Below, one piece after another: positions 54,972 through 62,925 of a stretch of 64,000 nt of DNA. The notes under the pieces were generated by a model. That model searched no databases. It was not told the origin of the DNA and was given only the letters and a program-made list of their open reading frames with translations. Positions within the stretch are counted from its first letter, which is position 1; every line of letters begins with the position of its first letter. A program made the position numbers and the translations under genes. The stretch is from positions 179,673 through 243,672 of the forward strand of contig NZ_NTFY01000003.1 in the NCBI RefSeq assembly GCF_002289565.1, read 5' to 3'. Source of the DNA: Rhodopirellula sp. SM50 (GTDB lineage Bacteria; Planctomycetota; Planctomycetia; Pirellulales; Pirellulaceae).

Positions 54972-55840
54972 TTCTACTCCTGGGCGGCAGCGGGTATGTC
55001 GGACGAACGTTTGCGAAGCGGCTCTCCGATCGGGGCCTGAACTTTCGCGTGATTTCACGGCGGGACTGCGACTACACCCGTCGCGATCGATTGATCGCGC
55101 TGATCGACCAAACCAAGCCGTCGTTCCTCATCAACGCCGCGGGGTACACGGGCAAACCCAACGTGGAGGCCTGCGAACACCACAAAGCCGCTTGTCTGTT
55201 GGGCAATGCCGTCCTTCCGGGCATCGTCCGCGAGGCCTGCGAACTGCGAGACATTCCCTGGGGACACATCTCGTCGGGCTGCATTTACAGCGGCTCGCGT
55301 CAGGATGGATCGGGGTTTCGCGAGATCGACCCGCCGAACTTCTGCTTTCGATCACCGCCCTGCAGTTTTTATTCGGGCAGTAAAGCGATCGGCGAAGATT
55401 GTCTTCAAGGGGCGGACAACGTCTTTGTGTGGCGGTTGCGGATTCCTTTCAGCAATCGAGATGGCGAACGCAACTACCTGTCAAAAATGATGCGTTACGA
55501 GCGTCTGTTGGACGTGACCAACTCGCTCGCCGACGTGAATGAATTCGTCGACGCCTGTCTTCACTGCTGGCAGCACCGTGTCCCGTTTGGCGTCTACAAC
55601 GTTGTCAACACCGGCGCGGTCTCCACCGCCGAGGTCGTCCGGTTGATTCAGACGCATCGCAACATCAACCGCCCTTTTCAATTCTTTCGCGATGAAGCCG
55701 AGTTCATGGCGGCGACCAGCGGAGTCCCACGCTCCAGCTGTGTGCTGGACAATTCGAAACTCATTCAGACGGGGTTTCCGATCCGAGATGTCCGCGAAGC
55801 AATCGCAGACGCGCTGCAGACGTGGCAACCGGAGTGTTAA
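54968..55840 (+). CDS. RmlD-like NAD(P)-dependent sugar-nucleotide reductase/epimerase
   Basis: The protein is 290 aa from ATG 54968, overlapping the GT4 gene by four bases. An extended SDR: MILLLGGSGYVGRTFAKRL (GxxGxxG at residues 6-12), FLINAAGYTGKPNVEACE (the RmlD-type NAA motif), ISSGCIYSG with Ser near residue 99, and FYSGSKAIGED giving Tyr-x-x-x-Lys. The shape fits the RmlD substrate-binding group, which makes the final sugar-nucleotide donor. Together with the GT4 and PAP2/Aur1-like proteins it would supply and attach one sugar to a lipid. The exact sugar is unknown. Confidence 0.9.
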   Translation: MILLLGGSGYVGRTFAKRLSDRGLNFRVISRRDCDYTRRDRLIALIDQTKPSFLINAAGYTGKPNVEACEHHKAACLLGNAVLPGIVREACELRDIPWGHISSGCIYSGSRQDGSGFREIDPPNFCFRSPPCSFYSGSKAIGEDCLQGADNVFVWRLRIPFSNRDGERNYLSKMMRYERLLDVTNSLADVNEFVDACLHCWQHRVPFGVYNVVNTGAVSTAEVVRLIQTHRNINRPFQFFRDEAEFMAATSGVPRSSCVLDNSKLIQTGFPIRDVREAIADALQTWQPEC

Positions 55841-55844
55841 CCCA

Positions 55845-55986
55845 ATGCCATCTACTTTGGCTTTAGAGGTGTTAGCGGAACGGCGCGAGCCGTCCGGTCG
55901 CGCTTCAAAAACACCGTGAAAGACCGGAGGGCTCGCGCCCTACCGCTAACAAAAAACACCCCGCTTGGCGTCAAAGTAGATGGCAT
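55845..55986. repeat. 142-bp inverted-repeat element containing GTTAGCGG units
   Basis: Perfect 15-bp terminal inverted repeats, ATGCCATCTACTTTG (55845-55859) and CAAAGTAGATGGCAT (55972-55986). Inside, GTTAGCGGAACGGCGCGAGCC (split: GTTAGCGGAAC then GGCGCGAGCC, from 55871) is answered by GGCTCGCGCC...CCGCTAAC near 55929-55950 in inverse. A related unit follows to 56034, and another, TTAGCGGCAGGGCGCAAGCCC, is at the window end (63977-64000). It looks like a MITE or REP-type element. It lies between the RmlD-like gene and the BON-domain gene. Confidence 0.85.
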
Positions 55987-56123
55987 GGGGCGCGAGCTCT
56001 CCGGTCTTTCAAACTGAAACCCGACGGCTCGCGCCTTCAACACCGCCGAGCCTGAAAGCCGATGACCGTTGTTTGCCACCGTTGCTGCCCTTCCTGCTCC
56101 TGATACCAGGTGCTCCGTCGTGC

Positions 56124-56828
56124 TCAGTAGCCCCATTCCTCTGCAGGGCCCGTCCCCCAAGGCGTGATCGTGACGCAGTTGTCCACCTCTCGGACGCCAC
56201 CGGACGACCAGGCTGTCCGTTCGACTTCGGCAAGCTCGCTGAGGGAGTGGACATCGCCAGTGATGGTCACTTTCGAATCCTCCACCTCAACCGCCAACGC
56301 TTCGGAATTCAACAGCGAGCTGCGTTTGAACGCCGATTCGATCGCACTCTTGATCGCACTGATCGTTTGGGGCGAAACCACGCCAATTTCATTGTAAATC
56401 CCTTGAGCGCCACGGAGGTGACGGAGCGCGCGGTCAACGGCGTCTTTTTGGTAGCGGTGCTCGACCGTTCCTTCTGCTTTGATCCAGCCATCCTCGACAG
56501 CGATTTGAATGTTCCGATTCGGCACTTCCGAGTCCCATTGGAGGGCATGGATGGCTGCAGCAGCAATCTCCTCGTCGTCCAACACGTTTGCATCCGACGG
56601 TCGGACCTCGATTTCATTTGCGACCGCACACACACCGTGAACACGTTTTGCCACTTCCTCGGCTTTGTGTTTTACCGAATACACCGGGACGTGACCGGCC
56701 AGAGTCACCACTCCGCCCTTTGCGGTCACACCGATCTGTGCGGCATCGACACTCGGCTCCCACTCCAGTTCGTCCAAAACGTCACGCTGCAGATGCGCGT
56801 CAGTTTTCATTTCGATGTTCTTTTTCAT
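56124..56828 (-). CDS. Triple BON-domain protein
   Basis: Start at ATG 56828, preceded by AAAGGGACC (an upstream in-frame GTG 56840 is less likely). The protein is 234 aa with no signal peptide. Three BON domains follow each other: about 12-75 (VTLAGHVPVYSVKHKAEEV), 85-150 (IKAEGTVEHRYQKDAVDRAL) and 158-225 (VTITGDVHSLSELAEVERTA), each with the GxV turn. BON domains bind membranes or carbohydrate-rich layers, as in OsmY; cytoplasmic triple-BON proteins are often stress-linked. It lies downstream of the GT2-GT39 gene (124 bases), on the same strand. Confidence 0.9.
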   Translation of the reverse strand: MKKNIEMKTDAHLQRDVLDELEWEPSVDAAQIGVTAKGGVVTLAGHVPVYSVKHKAEEVAKRVHGVCAVANEIEVRPSDANVLDDEEIAAAAIHALQWDSEVPNRNIQIAVEDGWIKAEGTVEHRYQKDAVDRALRHLRGAQGIYNEIGVVSPQTISAIKSAIESAFKRSSLLNSEALAVEVEDSKVTITGDVHSLSELAEVERTAWSSGGVREVDNCVTITPWGTGPAEEWGY

Positions 56829-56952
56829 GGTCCCTTTCACCTCGCTCGGCCATAGAACACGCCGTTTCCATTGACCTCACAGCTTTCTCTGGACTGGAAT
56901 TCCACTCTGACTCTGGCCCAACGGTTCACTTCATCCACGATTTGGGCGACGG

Positions 56953-59400
56953 TCATTTGACGGGGTGCAAGTTGTGTGCCAGTCGAGGTGACGCCGCCGT
57001 AACCTGCACGAGCCGCGCGGGGCCTCGCTCGTCGATCAGCTGAATCCGCGTGCCGGCGGGCAATTGATCCCTCAGATGGCCGATCAGCACATGTTTCTCC
57101 ATGATGATCAATGCGTGCTCGTTCTCGGCGATGAACTCACCGAGCGCGGTTGAGTTGCGGTTGTCAAAGTGCCGAACGTCGCTGCGTTGAAGATAAAACG
57201 GAACCTCAGAAAACTCGTGGGAAAGGGTGGCTATCGCTGAGTTCGCTTCCAAACGGATCTTCGCCCGCAACGGAGACGCGGCGGCGAAAATCGTTCGCTG
57301 GCGGCTGTAGGCCGGAACGATCTGATGCATCACCATCACTGCCAACAAGAGGGCCAAAGCCGACGAGGAACCCCACGCATACTTGCCCTGATGTCGATCG
57401 GCAATCATCAGCAAACTTCCCACCAGCAGCGACGCCCAGATCAAGATCCATACGTAGTTCGCAATCGAAACACTCGATCCGGTCAATGCGATGAACGCCG
57501 AAAACCCGACGCCGGCGAAACAGGTCGCAGCCGTTGCGGTTCGTGCCGACCAGAAACGGGCCAACCACTCTCGCCGATTGGTCGCCGATCGCTTGGTGGC
57601 ATAAACAAGATAGTGACCGATCATCAACGACAAGGCGGGTGCGGTCGGCAACAGGTAAGTCGGCAACTTGCACTTGGCGATCGAAAAAAACACGAAACAC
57701 CATCCGCTCCACAACATCAGAAAACCCAACACCGGGGGACGGTTCTGAGACACCGCCGGTCTTCGCGACGCCAGAAATCCGACGTAGGGAATCGTCAAAA
57801 ACGTCCACGGATGGCCCGCCAGCAACAGCACCGGAATGAAAAACCAAATCGGTCGGGCATGAAACTCTCCGGCGAACCTGGCCACATTGTGACGGTAGAA
57901 GAACTCGACCAGGAAGGACGGGTCCTGCATCGTGACGGCCACCATCCAGGGTCCGGCAACCCCAGCAACGACGGCCAACAGCATCAGGTAATGCCGAAGG
58001 GTCGGTGCGAAGTACGATTCGGTGAGCCAACTGAAAGCGATCAACGGAGGAATCAAGAGGACCAGCGCAAGCGGCCCCTTGGTCAGAAACGCCAGGCCGC
58101 AAAACGCCCCCGCTGCCAACCACCAGCCCAGATGCAACGCCCGCTTGCCGACGGCAGGTTTGATCGCTTCATAAACGCTGTACAACGACAGCGTGGTCAA
58201 CAGAGTCAACACGCCGTCGATCAAAAGATATCGGCTGGTGAAAACGAACCCAACGGACAACATCAATACGCCGGCGGCGAACAGACCGACTCGACTGCCA
58301 ACGTTGCGATTGCCAAACCACATGGTCGCCAGCAAAGTCCCGAAAGCCGCCAGCGCCGGAACCAATCGTGCCGACCATTCACTGATACCGAAGACTCGAT
58401 AGCTGCCCGCACACAGCCAATACAGCAGTGGCGGCTTGTCATAGTAGGGCTGAAAATTGAGCTGGGGCAGCACCCAATTCCCGCTGACAAGCATCTCACG
58501 CGGGATTTCCGCGTAACGCGTTTCATCACGATCGATCAACGGATAACCGAGATTCGTAAACAGGAAAAGTGCCGCGGTCATTAGCAACAGAGCGTGCACG
58601 ATTGAAAACGAACCTGAAACCACGCCCTTTGTTGCCGCACCAGGAAACTGAACGATGTTCCACCAGTAGCGGATCAATCCCGCCAGCACCGTCGGTATCT
58701 CAAACACCGAAACCGTGCTGCTGCCCGCGGCTCGCGGTCGATGCGACACACCCACTTCAACCACCGAGTGTCCCTGCTTCTTCGCTTCAGTCAATAATTC
58801 CGAGTTGACCAGGAATCCGCTGGTGGAAATCGTTAGCCCTTGCACCACGTCACGGTGAAACAGCTTGAGCGCACAATCCACATCGCGAACTTCGGTGCCG
58901 AGCAAACATCGAACGATGCCGTTGTAGACACGGGAGTAGAAACATCGCAATCGACTATCCTTGCGATCGATCCGATAACCGCAGACGATGTGGTACCGCT
59001 GGGACAAAAACACCAACCGATCCAATTCGGTCAAATCGAATTGGCAGTCCGCGTCGGTAAACGCCACCAGATCACACGTCGCGGCCGCGAATCCGTTTCG
59101 CAAGGCTGCGCCGTAGCCGAGATTGTCGTCATGCCGGATCAGCCGAATCGCGGGGTTCACCACTGCGGCCTGCCGCACCAACACCGACGTTTCGTCCGTG
59201 CTGCCATCGTCGACGACGATGATTTCGTATCGATCGGTCAGATCGCCCAACGCCGACTCCGCCTCCGCGATCGCTTGGCCAATCACCTCGGCTTCATTCC
59301 AAGCCGGCAAGACGAGCGAGAGACTTGGTGATCGCTTCGGCGTTGCCCCCTTGATCGATGGCTGGACGGAATGGCGATCTGATTGGTCGAGTGGTTGCAT
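56953..59400 (-). CDS. GT2 (dolichol-phosphate-mannose synthase-like) fused to GT39 (ArnT/PMT-like) glycosyltransferase
   Basis: The protein is 815 aa from ATG 59400, preceded by AAGAAGGATCG. Residues 27-235 are a DPM1-like GT2: SLSLVLPAWNEAEVIGQ, YEIIVVDDGSTDET, and FTDADCQFD with the Asp-x-Asp metal site. Residues 265-815 are a GT39-type polytopic membrane enzyme: LIDRDETRYAEIPREM (the catalytic Asp-Glu of ArnT/PMT), QPYYDKPPLLYWL, LTKGPLALVLL and about ten more membrane segments. The GT2 half would charge a polyprenyl phosphate with a sugar and the GT39 half would transfer it on, so one chain does both steps. A perfect 16-bp dyad at 59417-59432 sits just upstream. The acceptor is unknown (lipid A or protein). 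Confidence 0.92.
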   Translation of the reverse strand: MQPLDQSDRHSVQPSIKGATPKRSPSLSLVLPAWNEAEVIGQAIAEAESALGDLTDRYEIIVVDDGSTDETSVLVRQAAVVNPAIRLIRHDDNLGYGAALRNGFAAATCDLVAFTDADCQFDLTELDRLVFLSQRYHIVCGYRIDRKDSRLRCFYSRVYNGIVRCLLGTEVRDVDCALKLFHRDVVQGLTISTSGFLVNSELLTEAKKQGHSVVEVGVSHRPRAAGSSTVSVFEIPTVLAGLIRYWWNIVQFPGAATKGVVSGSFSIVHALLLMTAALFLFTNLGYPLIDRDETRYAEIPREMLVSGNWVLPQLNFQPYYDKPPLLYWLCAGSYRVFGISEWSARLVPALAAFGTLLATMWFGNRNVGSRVGLFAAGVLMLSVGFVFTSRYLLIDGVLTLLTTLSLYSVYEAIKPAVGKRALHLGWWLAAGAFCGLAFLTKGPLALVLLIPPLIAFSWLTESYFAPTLRHYLMLLAVVAGVAGPWMVAVTMQDPSFLVEFFYRHNVARFAGEFHARPIWFFIPVLLLAGHPWTFLTIPYVGFLASRRPAVSQNRPPVLGFLMLWSGWCFVFFSIAKCKLPTYLLPTAPALSLMIGHYLVYATKRSATNRREWLARFWSARTATAATCFAGVGFSAFIALTGSSVSIANYVWILIWASLLVGSLLMIADRHQGKYAWGSSSALALLLAVMVMHQIVPAYSRQRTIFAAASPLRAKIRLEANSAIATLSHEFSEVPFYLQRSDVRHFDNRNSTALGEFIAENEHALIIMEKHVLIGHLRDQLPAGTRIQLIDERGPARLVQVTAASPRLAHNLHPVK

Positions 59401-59416
59401 CCTTGCGATCCTTCTT

Positions 59417-59432
59417 TACTAATGCGTTAGTA
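59417..59432. promoter_or_regulatory. Perfect 16-bp dyad, candidate BlaI operator
   Basis: TACTAATGCGTTAGTA is a palindrome with two perfect 6-bp arms (TACTAA/TTAGTA) and a TGCG centre, 17 bases upstream of the GT2-GT39 start. BlaI/MecI/CopY repressors bind short A/T-flanked dyads of this size, and a BlaI gene lies 3 kb away in the same direction. Regulation is inferred. Confidence 0.55.
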
Positions 59433-59469
59433 CTTCAGCTTGTATGGCCACCAATCCTGTGACACAAGA

Positions 59470-60420
59470 TCAGTTGCCGACACGAGTCGTGTAAAGACGA
59501 CTCTCGGTGGAATAGAACGTGACCCATCGTTGGTCACCCCGGATGAGAATCCAACAGAACCCTGGAGCGGCCTTGGCGAAAATGGTCTGGTCGGTCCACG
59601 TCGTACTGCGCAGCTTGCTTCCGCTGCCGCTGACGATCTGCAACCATCCTTGCCCTGAATCGTTCAACTGCAAATCGTGGTCATGGCCTGACAAATACAG
59701 ATCGACCGCGTGCTCACGCAACAATGCAGGAAGTGTTTCGGTGATTGCGGGATAGGCACCATGTTTTCCACCCGAAATCGCCGGATGGTGTCCGATGACG
59801 ATTTTGAACCCGGCATCGCTTTGAGTGAGTTGATGATCTAGCCAATCCAACTCCTCCTTGCCCTGGCGGTTGGGGTTCGCAATCAAATAGGTGTCGATCA
59901 CAAACAGGTCGATCGCGACATCACCGATCAGGTGGCGAACGGAATAGTGATTGTCCGGCATCGTCCAGCGGTCGCTTTTCTCCGTATATCGAACTTGAGC
60001 ATTGACATCGCCACCGTAGTCGTGGTTTCCGAGACAGACGTAAAACGGAAACGGAAACGATGATTCGTCAAACACAGTTTCGAAATCCGTTTGGAATCGC
60101 GGGTCGTCGACCGAGTCGACGCCGTGCTCATAAAAGTTGTCGCCCAGCAGCACAACGGCATCGGGCGCCGCTCCCTTCGAATGACGTCTCATTGCCGCCA
60201 CAACCTGAGTCCGCTGGGCGGAGTCGTATCCGGTATCTCCGATGAGCAGCAGGCTGAACTCCGATTGCGGATCGATCACTTGAGGCGCCTCGCCGATCTC
60301 GACCACTCGCTCGCCGTGAGTGACGATGATCCACTGATTGTGTGCGGCGACGCGGTAGCAGGCGTACAGAAGCAGTGCCAGAGCAGCGACGACGGCGGTT
60401 CGCTTTGCAAGATCTTTCAT
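59470..60420 (-). CDS. Metallophosphoesterase (purple acid phosphatase-like), membrane-anchored
   Basis: Start at ATG 60420 (316 aa); GTG-type starts further upstream overlap the previous gene. One N-terminal membrane helix (AVVAALALLLYACYRVAA) is followed by the calcineurin-like fold with all metal ligands: LLIGDTGYD, VVLLGDNFYEHG, VCLGNHDYGG, VIGHHPAISGGKHG and YLSGHDHDLQL. It is most like tartrate-resistant acid phosphatase/type 5. It lies 23 bases after the PAP2 gene, so the two are co-transcribed; together they can cut phosphate from a lipid and then from a soluble product. The substrate is unknown. Confidence 0.9.
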   Translation of the reverse strand: MKDLAKRTAVVAALALLLYACYRVAAHNQWIIVTHGERVVEIGEAPQVIDPQSEFSLLLIGDTGYDSAQRTQVVAAMRRHSKGAAPDAVVLLGDNFYEHGVDSVDDPRFQTDFETVFDESSFPFPFYVCLGNHDYGGDVNAQVRYTEKSDRWTMPDNHYSVRHLIGDVAIDLFVIDTYLIANPNRQGKEELDWLDHQLTQSDAGFKIVIGHHPAISGGKHGAYPAITETLPALLREHAVDLYLSGHDHDLQLNDSGQGWLQIVSGSGSKLRSTTWTDQTIFAKAAPGFCWILIRGDQRWVTFYSTESRLYTTRVGN

Positions 60421-60443
60421 TGAATGAGCACCACGACCTCCAC

Positions 60444-61331
60444 CTAGTACCGAAATTCCACTGACGCCCCCGTGGCGCCGCTTTCCGCGACCCACGGACG
60501 GATTTGGAACCTTGCGTGGTCCCGCTCGGTCTGATCGATCGCGGTCGCGGATAGGAACGCAAACGACCAGCCCAAGGCGACTTGCGAGCTGTAATGGGCG
60601 TCGTCATTGACGCGCGAGAGCGGGCCCAGCAGAGACCCCGCATAGAAGGCCGCTTTTCCCCAACGACTTTCGCACAGTTTGGCGGCGTTGATAAACGGTA
60701 GTGCGGACATGAAACTGTGTCCGCTGACACCGTTGTTGTCGTTGAACGGCTGCCAGCGTGCGTCCGAACTCGATTCACCGGGCCGCGCCCCTCCGGTGAG
60801 TCGCTGTGAGAGCAACATCGGCGGAGCCCCCACCAAAACCGATCGCAGCGAACGCTCGCCCCACTGCCCGGCTGAGGAAGCGATTGGAGCACTCTCAAAA
60901 TACGTTCCGGCCAACCAAGCCGTTGCGAACAAGGGAAGCGTGTAGCGGCCATTGCCCAGTTCCTTGTTTGCGTGAAGCCCTTCGTACCAATCATCACTGG
61001 TCGCGCCGCGAACGCTGGTGCCGAACCATTGCTGCAGTTCAACGTCGGCCGAGGAATGGGCCATCGTTGCGCCGATCGCAAAACTGCCGCCTAGTAAAAG
61101 TAGTGAATCGCGCGAATAAAAATAACGGTGGTCCTCCCAGACTCGTTGGTAGAGTGATCCAGCAGGACGCCGGGTGTCGCCGCCGGTGATCTTTCCTCGA
61201 ACCAAAACTTCGGGCGGAAGCACGTCTTGGGCAGCCACGTGTGCGGACCCAATGCCCGTGCACACCGCAAGCAGGATGGTCAATCCTCTCGTGCAGATGT
61301 TGACGTGTTTTGCAGGTGAAGATGTAAACAC
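60444..61331 (-). CDS. PAP2 family phosphatase, exported
   Basis: The protein is 295 aa from GTG 61331; the operator-like dyad at 61335-61350 leaves no space for a ribosome binding site, so it may be leaderless or start a little downstream. A signal peptide (LTILLAVCTGIGSAHVAAQ) is followed by the PAP2 motifs: NGVSGHSFMSALPF (catalytic His) and SRVNDDAHYSSQVALG (Ser-Arg-x5-His). The first motif KxxxxxxRP is not clear. PAP2 proteins remove phosphate from lipid phosphates such as undecaprenyl pyrophosphate or lipid A. First gene of a pair with the metallophosphoesterase. Confidence 0.85.
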   Translation of the reverse strand: MFTSSPAKHVNICTRGLTILLAVCTGIGSAHVAAQDVLPPEVLVRGKITGGDTRRPAGSLYQRVWEDHRYFYSRDSLLLLGGSFAIGATMAHSSADVELQQWFGTSVRGATSDDWYEGLHANKELGNGRYTLPLFATAWLAGTYFESAPIASSAGQWGERSLRSVLVGAPPMLLSQRLTGGARPGESSSDARWQPFNDNNGVSGHSFMSALPFINAAKLCESRWGKAAFYAGSLLGPLSRVNDDAHYSSQVALGWSFAFLSATAIDQTERDHARFQIRPWVAESGATGASVEFRY

Positions 61332-61334
61332 AAA

Positions 61335-61350
61335 AACTATTTGGTTAGTA
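61335..61350. promoter_or_regulatory. Second BlaI operator-like dyad
   Basis: AACTATTTGGTTAGTA matches the perfect dyad at 59417-59432 at 12 of 16 positions, including the whole right half (TTAGTA). It lies four bases upstream of the PAP2 start codon and 50 bases from the end of the M56 gene. Regulation is inferred from the match and position. Confidence 0.4.
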
Positions 61351-61399
61351 ATTCATTGCAGCATGGAATGCACTTCGCCCCCGCCACAGCCAGATACGC

Positions 61400-62497
61400 T
61401 CAGTTCCCGTCGTCGCTCAAACATTCATTCAGATCATGCCGGGCGTCGAATCGCTCGTAATCACGCACCGAAACGCCAAAATCGTGCAGCATTTCGGCGG
61501 TCCAAGTCGGCCACGGCGACAGTCGTGTTCGTGACGACGCCAGCACATTGACCGGCAGCCACAATTGCGACACGACCAGCACGACGAGAAACAGACAGCC
61601 GATCGCCAGCGATGCTCGGCGTTGGTCGCGAGAGGAACATTGCCCCCGCGCCGATTCGATCCGCGAAACCAAATGTTCGGTGCGACGAATGATCGCGCTC
61701 TTGCGGCGGCCAAACGCAAGCGTGCAGGTGGGAGCGCAGCGAGTCTGCTCGGCAATTTTTGCCAATGTTCTTAAGTAGCTTGCAATCGTCGTCCCCGCCT
61801 TCGCGGCGACTTCATCACAATGAAACTCGCGCGTCAACTCGGCGTTGCGGGCGGCCCACCAAATCGCCGGATGAAACCAGAGCAGCGCGTTGCAGATGCC
61901 TTGCAGGAAATGCTGAAGCGGATGGTTGGTTCTCAAGTGTTCCAGTTCGTGGAGCAGAACGTGACGAATCACACCGTCGTCCTCGCGCAACAGACAACTT
62001 GGCAACACGATCGTGGGATGCTGCAACTGCCAGCAAAACGGACCGTGCTTTTCCAAAGAGACGAGCAGTCGCAGCTGTTTGGGCAATTCGTCCTGTCCAT
62101 CAAGCGGCAGCGTCGCGATCTCTTCATCCGTCATCACTCGACATCGCTGAGAAAAGAATTGCGTCAAGACGATGATCCGACCGAGACGTCGGATCAGGAC
62201 AAAAGTAAACCCAATGATCCAAACGACGACTAAGGCTTTGATGATCCAAACTTGCAAGGCAAACATGGTTCGCGCCGCCGACTCACTCAATCGGCTGCCG
62301 TCGTTGAACAGGCGGAGATGGGGGAGCAAGAAGGCGGCCGCGATCAGCCCCAGGATCGCAACAAACCCGACCGTCCATAGCCGACAATTTGTTGCCGCGC
62401 GGTCGACAAAACGACTGAGAAACACGATGCTGATCACGACAATCAGGACCTGCAGGGGCAGGCTGGTGACGGTTTCGAATAGCTGAGATGCATTCAT
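61400..62497 (-). CDS. M56-family (BlaR1/MecR1-like) membrane metallopeptidase
   Basis: The protein is 365 aa from ATG 62497, overlapping the BlaI gene by four bases. Membrane segments at about 13-30, 43-60 and 85-108 precede the peptidase domain with HVLLHELEHLRTNH (the zinc-binding HExxH) and the third ligand region REFHCDEVAAKAG. A further membrane segment is near 300-325. Unlike classical BlaR1, it has no penicillin-sensor domain at the C-terminus (that form has about 600 residues), so its signal is not a covalent beta-lactam. It would cleave the BlaI partner upon a membrane signal. Confidence 0.9.
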   Translation of the reverse strand: MNASQLFETVTSLPLQVLIVVISIVFLSRFVDRAATNCRLWTVGFVAILGLIAAAFLLPHLRLFNDGSRLSESAARTMFALQVWIIKALVVVWIIGFTFVLIRRLGRIIVLTQFFSQRCRVMTDEEIATLPLDGQDELPKQLRLLVSLEKHGPFCWQLQHPTIVLPSCLLREDDGVIRHVLLHELEHLRTNHPLQHFLQGICNALLWFHPAIWWAARNAELTREFHCDEVAAKAGTTIASYLRTLAKIAEQTRCAPTCTLAFGRRKSAIIRRTEHLVSRIESARGQCSSRDQRRASLAIGCLFLVVLVVSQLWLPVNVLASSRTRLSPWPTWTAEMLHDFGVSVRDYERFDARHDLNECLSDDGN

Positions 62498-62925
62498 CGG
62501 TCGCGTTCCGCTTTGGCGGCTGCCTTTTTGACCGCCGCGATATCTTCCGGGGAAATCGAGTCACTATTGAGCAAGCTGAGCACCAAGGACTGAACGGATC
62601 CGCCGAACAAGCGATCGGTCAATTCGTGAATCATTCCATGCCGCACTTCTTCACGCGTCACGGCGGCAGAATAGGTGTAGGCGCGACCCACTTTCTCACC
62701 GCGACGGACAATCCCCTTTTCTTCCAGAATGCGCAGGGTCGTCATGACGGTCGTGTAGGCCAAGTCGCGATCGATGGCATCGACGACATCATTGACGGTC
62801 ACGCGCTCGCGCTCCCAGACAACGTCCATCACCTCCGCCTCGCACTTGGTGATCTGCGTTCTGGACAATGAATTCTTTCCTGATTCGGAGGGATGATGGG
62901 ATGGGCAACAGGGACAATCAATCAT
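62494..62925 (-). CDS. BlaI/MecI/CopY family transcriptional repressor
   Basis: The protein is 143 aa from ATG 62925, which overlaps the DUF1559 stop (ATGA). Winged helix-turn-helix core: ITKCEAEVMDVVWERERVTVNDVVDAID, then DLAYTTVMTTLRILEEKG and the wing GRAYTYSA, as in BlaI. C-terminal dimerisation helices follow (SLLNSDSISPEDIAAVKKA). The first 18 residues (MIDCPCCPSHHPSESGKN) are extra and Cys/His-rich; a TTG start inside would remove them. It is released by M56-peptidase cleavage in the family. Putative operators lie at 59417 and 61335. Confidence 0.92.
   Translation of the reverse strand: MIDCPCCPSHHPSESGKNSLSRTQITKCEAEVMDVVWERERVTVNDVVDAIDRDLAYTTVMTTLRILEEKGIVRRGEKVGRAYTYSAAVTREEVRHGMIHELTDRLFGGSVQSLVLSLLNSDSISPEDIAAVKKAAAKAERDR

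Noticed and set aside
57325..58584. 419-codon plus-strand frame with polar, Gln/Arg-rich translation
   Set aside because: Antisense to the GT2-GT39 gene; low-complexity translation typical of a shadow frame.
60128..61081. 317-codon minus-strand frame overlapping the PAP2 and metallophosphoesterase genes
   Set aside because: A different frame from two genes with complete motifs; Arg/Ser/Pro-rich translation without any domain.
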